From: DAHUXN01 sp963811805
GTDB lineage: Bacteria; Acidobacteriota; Terriglobia; Acidiferrales; UBA7541
Length of the DNA stretch: 64,000 nucleotides
Direction: 5' to 3'
NCBI GenBank assembly: GCA_963811805.1
Contig: CAWESU010000001.1
Location: 2,790,001 to 2,854,000 of the forward strand
Part shown: positions 41,769-49,461 of the stretch, in pieces
How positions within the stretch are numbered: position 1 is the stretch's first letter
Layout of the letters: the number at the start of each line of letters is the position of its first letter
Position numbers and translations under genes: made by a program
Notes under the pieces: generated by a model
What the model saw: the letters and a program-made list of their open reading frames with translations, nothing else
The model's database searches: none
Told to the model about the DNA's origin: nothing

Positions 41769-42320
41769 TTAGGCTAACTTCGTCGCCACGTTCCGCGCAG
41801 CGAGCGAAAGCATGAGCCTGCTGGTGCCGCTGAAGATCATGCTGATTCCCACCAGCGTGCCGAGCACCCACTCTGTGCTTGAGGGCCAGGTCCTCCAGAT
41901 CAGGATCGCCAGAATCAGCGTGACAATCCCATCAAGCAGCAGCCATCCCCGGCCGGTTCGCGTCTGAAAAGCTAAAATCAGCTCCAGCACGCCTTCGATA
42001 AACAGATAGATCGCCAAAGCCAACGTGAGCGTCACCAGGCCCCTCACCGGATGCATCAGCAGATACACGCCAATGACGATATACAGCGCGCCCAGCAAAA
42101 ACTGCCAAATGGCTCCGCCGGCCCCGCGCAGGTGCCATCCAAAAACCAGATGTGCCACCCCGCAGAATAAAAGCAGCCAAGCCACCACCAGATTTACCGC
42201 AATCCCTGCCAGCACCGGCAGCCCGATGGCCAAAATTCCCGCGAGAATGATTAGAAGGCTGATCGCGATAGACCAGCCCGTCATGCGTCTTGCTTCGGTC
42301 CCGATCGTAGGAGCAACCAT
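41769..42320 (-). CDS. HdeD/DUF308 family membrane protein
   Basis: The 183-residue protein has six hydrophobic helices in the DUF308 pattern: WSIAISLLIILAGILAIGLP, then LLFCGVAHLVFGWHL, YIVIGVYLLMHPVRGLVTLT and GWLLLDGIVTLILAILIW. E. coli HdeD is an acid-resistance protein; the general function is unknown. A GGAGG site lies seven bases before the ATG. It converges with the sigma/anti-sigma operon. Confidence 0.88.
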   Translation of the reverse strand: MVAPTIGTEARRMTGWSIAISLLIILAGILAIGLPVLAGIAVNLVVAWLLLFCGVAHLVFGWHLRGAGGAIWQFLLGALYIVIGVYLLMHPVRGLVTLTLALAIYLFIEGVLELILAFQTRTGRGWLLLDGIVTLILAILIWRTWPSSTEWVLGTLVGISMIFSGTSRLMLSLAARNVATKLA

Positions 42321-42495
42321 GGGAGTTCCTCCAAGGAGAGATTTATTACATTGGGCTGCGAGCCTACGCCCCGCAAGCCCCGCGTGTCAATTCGCCGGCG
42401 CTCCGACGCTCAGTCTCCAACCTCTAACTTTCAACCTCCGCTCTATGTTAATCTGCCCGCCTCGCACGCTCATGCGTACACAACAGGAGGCATTC

Positions 42496-43503
42496 GTGAC
42501 CAGCACGCTTCATCGCAATATTGATCGCGCCCATTCGTGGCATCATTTCGTAATCCTCGCGCCCGCCGCCATTGTCATCGTCGCGGCGTTCGCGCTTTTG
42601 TTTGCTCCGGCCCGCGCCCTTGCTCACGACGAGCACGGCACCACATTCAACACCTCCTCCGGCGCCACCATCTACTACGAGGTCTTCGGCTCCGGCGACG
42701 CCACGCCGCTCTTCGTTGCCAACGGCGGCCCCGGCTTCGATCACCAGTATCTCCACGTCTCCGGCGCCTGGGACACCCTCGCGCAAAATCGCAAGATCGT
42801 CATGTGGGATCAGCGCGGCACCGGCCAATCCGGCGCGCTCAAGCCCGGCGAGACCTGCACCCTCGCCGACCAAATCAACGACCTGGACGCTCTTCGCGCC
42901 CATCTGGGCTACGACAAAATCGACCTTCTCGGCCACTCCTGGGGCGGCTTTCTCGTGATGGCCTACGCCGCGCGCTTTCCGCAGCACATTGAGCGCCTCG
43001 TCATCCTCGATTCCGCTGCTCCCAAATGGAGCGACACGCTTTTCCTCTTCCACGACGTCTTTCCCGACGTCACCGCCGCGGAGGACGCCAACACTTTCAC
43101 CGCCGATCTGAACGAAAAGGATTCCCAAGCCGCCCGCGACACCAACACGGCGCTCTATGAATCGATGCTCTTCTACGCGCCCGAGCATCGCGATGAATTC
43201 GCCAAGAAAATGGCCAACGACAAGGAGTATTACAACATCAACCGCCTGGTGAACGAAGACGTGCGCCGTTTCGACCTCAATCCCGAAATCGCGAAGTATC
43301 GTTTTCCGGTGCTCGTTGGCTGCGGCCGCTTCGACATGAATGTCGCGCCGCTCATCGCCTGGAACATTCACAAAGGAATCCCGGGCTCGCAATTCGTGGT
43401 CTTCTCCAAGAGCGGCCATATGCCGTTTTTCGAGGAACCTGACAAATTCGTCGCCGTCATCAACGCGTTTCTCTCCGGCGCTCCGCTGCCCGACATTCCC
43501 TGA
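42496..43503 (+). CDS. Exported alpha/beta hydrolase (proline iminopeptidase-like)
   Basis: From GTG 42496, with AGGAGG upstream, the 335-residue protein has a membrane or signal helix (HFVILAPAAIVIVAAFALLF), the NGGPGFDHQYL oxyanion motif and DQRGTGQS typical of proline iminopeptidase-like hydrolases, a nucleophile elbow GHSWGG, Asp in GCGRFD and His in SGHMPFFE. It probably cleaves peptides or esters outside the cytoplasm. A longer upstream frame overlaps the DUF308 gene and is not coding. Confidence 0.85.
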   Translation: MTSTLHRNIDRAHSWHHFVILAPAAIVIVAAFALLFAPARALAHDEHGTTFNTSSGATIYYEVFGSGDATPLFVANGGPGFDHQYLHVSGAWDTLAQNRKIVMWDQRGTGQSGALKPGETCTLADQINDLDALRAHLGYDKIDLLGHSWGGFLVMAYAARFPQHIERLVILDSAAPKWSDTLFLFHDVFPDVTAAEDANTFTADLNEKDSQAARDTNTALYESMLFYAPEHRDEFAKKMANDKEYYNINRLVNEDVRRFDLNPEIAKYRFPVLVGCGRFDMNVAPLIAWNIHKGIPGSQFVVFSKSGHMPFFEEPDKFVAVINAFLSGAPLPDIP

Positions 43504-43646
43504 CGCGCGTCGCAATTTTCAATCTGTCGAAGGGGTCGTGCGTGGCCGTTGTGTTCGCAGGGCGTTCCGGTGTAGGTTATCCGTCACCGGAAGCCATCGA
43601 ACGAACGGTCCGTATCATTTTCTGAATCGTCTGGGGGGGACGAATT

Positions 43647-45722
43647 ATGCGCATCACTCGTTTTGCAAACTGTCTGCTGGCGTTCACTGCGGCAACTTTC
43701 GTGGCTGTCACTCTTTGCACGCTCATCGCCATGCGCGCCCGCTCCCAGGACAAGACCACTCCCGCGGCATCTCACGGCGTCGATCTCTCGTCCCTCGACA
43801 AGACCTGCAACCCTTGCCAGGATTTTTATCATTACGCGAATGGCGACTGGCTGAAGAAAAATCCCATCCCCGCCGCATATCCCAGCTGGGGCCGCTTCAA
43901 TGAACTCGAGGAGCGCAATCGCCGGGAACTGCGCGGCATCCTCGAAAAAGCCTCGGCGGATCATGGTGCCGCAGGTTCCAACGAGCAGAAAATCGGCGAC
44001 TATTACGCCAGTTGCATGAACGTCCAGCAGATTGACGCCGCCGGCGCCAAGCCCCTTCAGCCCGAATTCGATCGCATCCGGGCCATCGACACCGCCGCCG
44101 CCCTTCAGGCTGAAATCGCGCGCCTGCAAATCATGGGCGTCGACGCCGTTTTCAATTTTGGATCGACTCAAGATGAGAAAAATAGTTCGAAGGTGATTGG
44201 CGGCGCCGATCAGGGTGGCATCGGCCTGCCCGACCGCGACTACTACCTCAAGACCGACGACAAATCCAAGCAGCTCCGCGATCAGTACCTCGCGCACGTC
44301 ACCAAGATGTTCGAGCTTCTCGGAGATGATTCCGCCAAGTCCACGGCCGAGGCCAAGACGGTGATGGACATCGAAACAAATCTCGCCACCGCGTCCATGG
44401 ACCGCGTCGAGCGCCGCGATCCCGACAAGACCTATCACAAAATGACCGTGGCCCAGCTTCAGTCGCTCACGCCTAATTTCGCCTGGCAAGATTTTTTCGA
44501 CCAGATCCAGGCGCCGCACATCGACTCTGTCGACGTTGCCGTACCGAAGTTTTTCGAAGCCGTGAATCGCGAAATCAAATCCGTCTCGCTCGACGACTGG
44601 AAAATCTATCTTCGCTGGCACCTTATTGATTCTACTGCGGCTTGGCTCTCGCAGCCGTTTGTCGACGAGAACTTCAATTTCAACAGCAGGATTTTGCAAG
44701 GCACCAAGGAAATCCTGCCGCGTTGGCAGCGCTGCGTCACGTCTACCGACCGTCAGCTCGGCGAAGCCCTCGGCCAGCTCTACGTGAAGCAGTATTTCCC
44801 GCCCGAAGCCAAGGCCCGCGCGCTGAAGATGGTCAACGATCTAATCGCCGCCCTGCGCGACGATTTGGAAACCCTGCCCTGGATGGGCCCCGCTACGCGT
44901 AAAGAAGCTCTGGCCAAGCTCAACGCCTTCACCGTGAAGATCGGCTATCCGGACAAATGGCGCGATTACTCCGCCTATCACGTCGACCGCGGCCCCTTCG
45001 TTCTCGATGCAATTCGCGGCAATGAATTCGAATCCCGCCGCGACCTCAGCAAAATTGGCAAGCCCGTCGACCGCAACGAATGGGGCATGACGCCGCCCAC
45101 CGTCGACGCCTACAACAACGGCGTGATGAACGAAATTGTCTTTCCCGCCGGAATTCTCCAGCCGCCCTTTTTCGACGCCAAGGCCGACGATGCTTCGAAC
45201 TATGGCAGCGTGGGCGCTGTGATCGGCCACGAGATGACGCACGGCTTCGACGATGAAGGCCGCAAATTCGACGCCCACGGCAACCTGCGCGACTGGTGGA
45301 CTCCCGAGGACGAGAAAAATTTCAACACGCGCGCGCAGTGCATCGTGAATCAGTTCAATAACTATGTGGCCGTGGACGACGTGCACGAAAACGGCAAGCT
45401 GGTCCTCGGCGAGAGCATCGCCGATCTCGGCGGCCTGACCATCGCCTACAACGCGCTCGAAAAGGATCTGCAGGGCAAGCCGCGTCCGCTCATCGCCGGC
45501 TACACGCCGGAGCAGCGCTTCTTCCTGGCCTACAGTCAGATCTGGGCCGCCACCGACCGCCCCGAGTTCGTGCGCTTGATGGCTAATTTGAATCCGCACG
45601 CGCTCGATCGTCTTCGCTCCATTGCCGCGCCCTCGAACATGCCGGCGTTCGCCAAGGCTTTCGGCTGCAAGGAGGGCGACGCCATGGTCCGCCCCGCCTC
45701 CCTCCGCTGCCAAATCTGGTAG
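43647..45722 (+). CDS. M13 family (neprilysin/PepO-like) metallopeptidase
   Basis: The 691-residue protein has an N-terminal membrane/signal helix, the M13 N-domain start CNPCQDFYHYANGDWLKKNP, the zinc motif HEMTH at about 528-532, the ligand motif ESIADLGG and NPHALDRLR near the end. M13 enzymes cut short peptides; this one is likely periplasmic. GGGGGGG lies just before the start. The C-terminal W found in many M13 proteins is present (RCQIW). Confidence 0.93.
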   Translation: MRITRFANCLLAFTAATFVAVTLCTLIAMRARSQDKTTPAASHGVDLSSLDKTCNPCQDFYHYANGDWLKKNPIPAAYPSWGRFNELEERNRRELRGILEKASADHGAAGSNEQKIGDYYASCMNVQQIDAAGAKPLQPEFDRIRAIDTAAALQAEIARLQIMGVDAVFNFGSTQDEKNSSKVIGGADQGGIGLPDRDYYLKTDDKSKQLRDQYLAHVTKMFELLGDDSAKSTAEAKTVMDIETNLATASMDRVERRDPDKTYHKMTVAQLQSLTPNFAWQDFFDQIQAPHIDSVDVAVPKFFEAVNREIKSVSLDDWKIYLRWHLIDSTAAWLSQPFVDENFNFNSRILQGTKEILPRWQRCVTSTDRQLGEALGQLYVKQYFPPEAKARALKMVNDLIAALRDDLETLPWMGPATRKEALAKLNAFTVKIGYPDKWRDYSAYHVDRGPFVLDAIRGNEFESRRDLSKIGKPVDRNEWGMTPPTVDAYNNGVMNEIVFPAGILQPPFFDAKADDASNYGSVGAVIGHEMTHGFDDEGRKFDAHGNLRDWWTPEDEKNFNTRAQCIVNQFNNYVAVDDVHENGKLVLGESIADLGGLTIAYNALEKDLQGKPRPLIAGYTPEQRFFLAYSQIWAATDRPEFVRLMANLNPHALDRLRSIAAPSNMPAFAKAFGCKEGDAMVRPASLRCQIW

Positions 45723-45799
45723 TGTTTTTTGCCGCGTCGCGGCTTGGACGGCCCGCGGCACCGGGGTAGAATCGCGGGCATGACGATGGGTCAGCCCAA

Positions 45800-47389
45800 A
45801 TGGACATTCCTGCACAACTGAACATCGCCGACGAATTTGTGTCGCGCCCCGCGCGCGAGCATCCCGAGCGCGTTGCCATTCTTGGCGAGCCGCGGCCATT
45901 CACTTATCGCGAGGTCGAGGAGGCCGTCCACCGCGCCGCGAACGTTCTGCGCGAATGGCGCTGCAAGCCCGGCGACCGCGTCCTGATCGCTCTTCCCGAT
46001 TCGCTCGAATTCATCGCGGCATTTTTCGGCGCGGCGAAAATCGGGGCCATTGCCGTCCCGGTGAATTCGCTCGCTCGCGCCGCCGATTACGCCTACTACC
46101 TCGCGGAAACCGGCGCGCGCATCGCCATCGTTCACAAATCCGTCTTCAGCGAATGGGCCCTCGAGAAATGGCCCGCTGCTCTCGAAGTCGTGGCGATCGC
46201 TGGCGAATCCGCGTCGGAAACGGAAGACCGCGAACGGGCCATGGCGGAAAATCTCGCGGCGCGCACCGTCGTCTCCTGGGAAGAGCAGTGCGAACGCGCC
46301 TCGACCGAATGCGCCACGCACCCAACGGCTGCAAGCGATCCGGCATTTTTCTTGTACACCTCCGGCAGCGGCGGCACGCCCAAAGCCGCCATCCATCGCC
46401 ACGAGGACATGGTGCACACCAGCCGCGGCTACGCCCACGGCGTTCTGGGAGTCCGCCCCGACGACATCACCTATTCCGTCTCGAAATTATTTTTCGCTTA
46501 CGGTCTCGGCAGCGGAATGTATTTCGCGTTTTCCGCCGGCGCCCGCACGGTGCTCGATCCCGGCAAGCCCAAGCCCGAGCGCACTGCGGAAATCCTGAAG
46601 AAATATCGCCCCACGATATTATTCTCCGTGCCCACGTTTTTCGCCGCGCTTTTGCGCGAAGCCGACCGCGGCCTCGCCGTCAATTGTTCTTCGCTGCGCA
46701 TGGCCGTCTCCGCGGGCGAAACATTGCCCACCGAAATTTTCGAGCAGTTCAAGAAGAAATTCCGCGTGGAAATTCTCGACGGCATCGGCTCCACGGAAAT
46801 GCTGCACATGTTTTTGTCTGCGCGTCCCGGACAGGCGCGTGCCGGAAGTTGCGGCACGGAAGTCCCCGGCTGCAGCGCGAAAATCCTCGGCGACGACGGC
46901 GCCGAAGTCCCGCGCGGCGAAATTGGAAACTTGTGGGTTCGCGGCGGCAGCGCCTTCACCGGCTATTGGAACAAGGATGAACTCACCACGCGCACCAAAA
47001 GAGGCGACTGGGTTTTGACCGGCGACAAATTCACTTGTGACGCTGACGGCTATTTTCATTATTGCGGCCGCGCCGACGATATGATGAAAGTCGCCGGCAT
47101 GTGGGTCTCGCCCGGCGAAGTGGAAAACGCCTTGCTCGCGCATCCCGCGATCGCGGAAGTCGCCGTGGTCGCGCACGCCAACGAAAACGGGTTGATTCAT
47201 CCCTCCGCGTACGTCGTCGTGAAAAACGGAGTCGAAGTTCACGCCGGACTCGCGCGCGAAATTCGCGACTGGCTGCGCCAAAAAATGGCCTCTTACAAGT
47301 GTCCGCAAACAGTCCATTTTGTCGAGAATTTGCCGAAGACCGCGACCGGAAAGATCCAGCGTTTTCTCCTTCGTACCACAAATAGCTGA
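45800..47389 (+). CDS. Benzoate-CoA ligase family acyl-CoA synthetase
   Basis: The 529-residue protein has the AMP-binding motif YTSGSGGTPKAAIHRHEDM (A3), GIGSTEMLHMF (A5), WVLTGDKF (A7), YCGRADDMMKVAGMWVSP (A8) and the PKTATGKIQRF lysine motif (A10). The HRHEDM and KLFFAYGLGSG strings are typical of the benzoate-CoA ligase subfamily, which also activates other aryl acids. No ring-degrading genes are adjacent, so the substrate is uncertain. The MocR gene follows 113 bases downstream. Confidence 0.85.
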   Translation: MDIPAQLNIADEFVSRPAREHPERVAILGEPRPFTYREVEEAVHRAANVLREWRCKPGDRVLIALPDSLEFIAAFFGAAKIGAIAVPVNSLARAADYAYYLAETGARIAIVHKSVFSEWALEKWPAALEVVAIAGESASETEDRERAMAENLAARTVVSWEEQCERASTECATHPTAASDPAFFLYTSGSGGTPKAAIHRHEDMVHTSRGYAHGVLGVRPDDITYSVSKLFFAYGLGSGMYFAFSAGARTVLDPGKPKPERTAEILKKYRPTILFSVPTFFAALLREADRGLAVNCSSLRMAVSAGETLPTEIFEQFKKKFRVEILDGIGSTEMLHMFLSARPGQARAGSCGTEVPGCSAKILGDDGAEVPRGEIGNLWVRGGSAFTGYWNKDELTTRTKRGDWVLTGDKFTCDADGYFHYCGRADDMMKVAGMWVSPGEVENALLAHPAIAEVAVVAHANENGLIHPSAYVVVKNGVEVHAGLAREIRDWLRQKMASYKCPQTVHFVENLPKTATGKIQRFLLRTTNS

Positions 47390-47417
47390 TTCCAGGACAC
47401 ATAACTCGCACATCCGG

Positions 47418-47449
47418 CATACAGGCCGGAAAAATCGGTCATACAGGCC
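47418..47449 (+). promoter_or_regulatory. Direct-repeat operator candidate for the MocR regulator
   Basis: CATACAGGCC occurs twice, at 47418-47427 and 47440-47449, 22 bases apart (two helical turns), just upstream of the mocR-like gene and a TATATT -10-like box at 47490. MocR/GabR proteins typically bind direct repeats. Confidence 0.5.
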
Positions 47450-47502
47450 AAAGAGACAATTTGGCTCTTTTGGCCCCCTTTTTTGGGTCTATATTGGATT
47501 AT

Positions 47503-49077
47503 ATGAGCAGGCCATTCATGCCTTTGCATTTGCAGCCCGAAAGCGCCATTCCGCTCTACGCGCAACTGCGCGACCAGATGCGCGCGCTCGTGTACGCGGG
47601 CGAATTGCAGCCCGGCGACCGCATCCCGGCCAGCCGCGAACTCGCGGACCAATTGCAAATTCACCGCACCACGGTGGCGACCGCTTACGCCGAGCTCGAA
47701 TCCGAAGGCCTCATCGAGGGATTCGTTGGCCGCGGCACATACATCAGCATGCGAAACGCGCCGCGCGAATTCACTCCGCCACCGCGAACGCAAGGCGGTC
47801 CGGTGCGCTGGGAAGCGCTCTTCGCCGACGAGCGCACCGGCGACGGCCTTAGCCGGCTGATGCCGCAAGTCGCCGACGACACCATCGCATTCATCAGCGC
47901 CAAGCCTTCAGAGGGATGTTTTCCGATCGACGACGTGCGGAAATGCGCGAACGAAGTGCTGAAGCGCGAAGGCCGCGACATTTTGCAGCTCGGCGCCACC
48001 GACGGCTACGAGCCGCTCCGTGAAGTGCTCCTCAAAATGCTTGCCGCCGAGGGAATCGGCGCGAAGGAATCGAACCTGCTGGTCACCGATGGCTGCCAGC
48101 AGTCGCTCGATTTGCTGGCCAAGGCGTTTCTGCGCCCGGGCGACGCCGTGATCGTCGAAAATCCCACGTATCCCGGCGCGCTTTCGATTCTTTCCAACGC
48201 GCGCGTGCGCTGCTTGCCCGTTGCGGTAGAAACCAGCCGCGCCAGGCAATCGTATGCCGGGTTGGACGTCAAAGGCGTTGAAGCCGCGCTCGAGCAGAAT
48301 CGCGTGAAATTGATCCTGGTCACGCCGGATTTTCAGAATCCCACCGGAACCACGCTGCCCGCCGAAGAGCGCAAAAAACTGCTGGACGTGGCCGCGCGCT
48401 TCCAGGTGCCCATCGTCGAAGACCACATCTACGCGCGGCTGCGTTTGCGCGGCACCGCCGAGCCTTCGCTCAAAGCGATGGATCGCAACGGAATCGTCAT
48501 TCAAATCGACAGTTTTTCGAAGATCGCCTTTCCCGGATTGCGCGTGGGCTGGTGCGTCGGGCCGGAGCGCGTGATCGAACGCCTGCGCCAGTTGAAGCAG
48601 GTCAGCGATTTGCACACCGATCAGCTTTCGCAGGCCACCCTTGCGGAGTTTGCAAAAACCGGGCTGCTCGAAAAGCACATGAAGCGCATGATCAAGATCT
48701 ATTCGCGGCGCCTCGACGCCATGGAGAAATGCCTGGAGCGGCATTTGCCGGCGGGACTCGAATGGACGCGCCCGGAAGGCGGCATGTCCGTGTGGATTAC
48801 CTTGCCGCCGGGGCTCGATGCCGGCGAACTACTGATTCACGCGCGCGAGCGCGGCGTCCTTTTTATTCCGGGGCGGTACTTCTTCGTGCAAGATCCGCAG
48901 CCGAACACGCTGCGCCTGGGATTTGCCGGCGTCGAAGAAAAAGACATCGCGCGCGGCATCCTGACGCTCGGCCAGGTGATCGAATCGGAACTGAAAAAGA
49001 AGGCGCGCGGCGCAGGCCGTCGCGTCGTAGCGGATGACGAACGCGGGGCCGCGTCTTCCCGCGTCGCGTTAATTTAG
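47503..49077 (+). CDS. MocR/GabR-type transcriptional regulator (GntR-HTH plus aminotransferase fold)
   Basis: The 524-residue protein has a GntR winged helix at residues 12-80 (PLYAQLRDQMRALVYAGELQ, then IHRTTVATAYAELESEGLIE) and a fold-type I aminotransferase domain from about 130, with the PLP lysine in QIDSFSKIAFPGLRVGW. MocR proteins sense PLP or amino compounds; PdxR members control PLP synthesis, and pdxS lies 9.5 kb downstream but not adjacent. The ATG at 47503 is preferred over 47461 because the promoter-like region overlaps the latter. Confidence 0.9.
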   Translation: MSRPFMPLHLQPESAIPLYAQLRDQMRALVYAGELQPGDRIPASRELADQLQIHRTTVATAYAELESEGLIEGFVGRGTYISMRNAPREFTPPPRTQGGPVRWEALFADERTGDGLSRLMPQVADDTIAFISAKPSEGCFPIDDVRKCANEVLKREGRDILQLGATDGYEPLREVLLKMLAAEGIGAKESNLLVTDGCQQSLDLLAKAFLRPGDAVIVENPTYPGALSILSNARVRCLPVAVETSRARQSYAGLDVKGVEAALEQNRVKLILVTPDFQNPTGTTLPAEERKKLLDVAARFQVPIVEDHIYARLRLRGTAEPSLKAMDRNGIVIQIDSFSKIAFPGLRVGWCVGPERVIERLRQLKQVSDLHTDQLSQATLAEFAKTGLLEKHMKRMIKIYSRRLDAMEKCLERHLPAGLEWTRPEGGMSVWITLPPGLDAGELLIHARERGVLFIPGRYFFVQDPQPNTLRLGFAGVEEKDIARGILTLGQVIESELKKKARGAGRRVVADDERGAASSRVALI

Positions 49078-49108
49078 TCCAACTGGGAATTTGTTCACCG
49101 GCCGCTGG

Positions 49109-49324
49109 CTACTGCTTCTTGCGCTTGCCGCTTTTGGGTTGAACCTTGTACGACGAACCCCAGTTGATTCCCGTGTGCGTAGCGTCCTGCGTTCCGGTTT
49201 GCATTCCCTGATTCAGATCTCCCCGTTGTGCGGTTTCGTCTTCACTGCGTTCTTCGTCCCGTTGTTCGGCGTCCGACTCCAGCTCTTCCGCCGCTCTGTC
49301 TTTATCTTCATCCGTGTTGCTCAT
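49109..49324 (-). CDS. Small very acidic hypothetical protein
   Basis: From the ATG at 49324, with AGGAGG upstream, the 71-residue protein is about one third Asp/Glu in its first half (MSNTDEDKDRAAEELESDAE) and ends in a basic tail KVQPKSGKRKKQ. It has no hydrophobic core, so it is probably disordered. Its function is unknown. Confidence 0.6.
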   Translation of the reverse strand: MSNTDEDKDRAAEELESDAEQRDEERSEDETAQRGDLNQGMQTGTQDATHTGINWGSSYKVQPKSGKRKKQ

Positions 49325-49461
49325 GGCTGCCTCCTGGAAAATTATGGGACCCCTCGATCCGGAATCTCCGTTCGATTTCAAGTGCTGCACAAATTATGAA
49401 CGCTCGCGGCGGTGCGCGCACTGGGGTAAACACCTTAGGGAAAAGGGACAGCGCTGCATAA

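Noticed and set aside
42025..42495. N-terminal extension of the alpha/beta hydrolase frame
   Set aside because: It overlaps the DUF308 gene in antisense; the AGGAGG-GTG at 42496 gives a normal exported protein.
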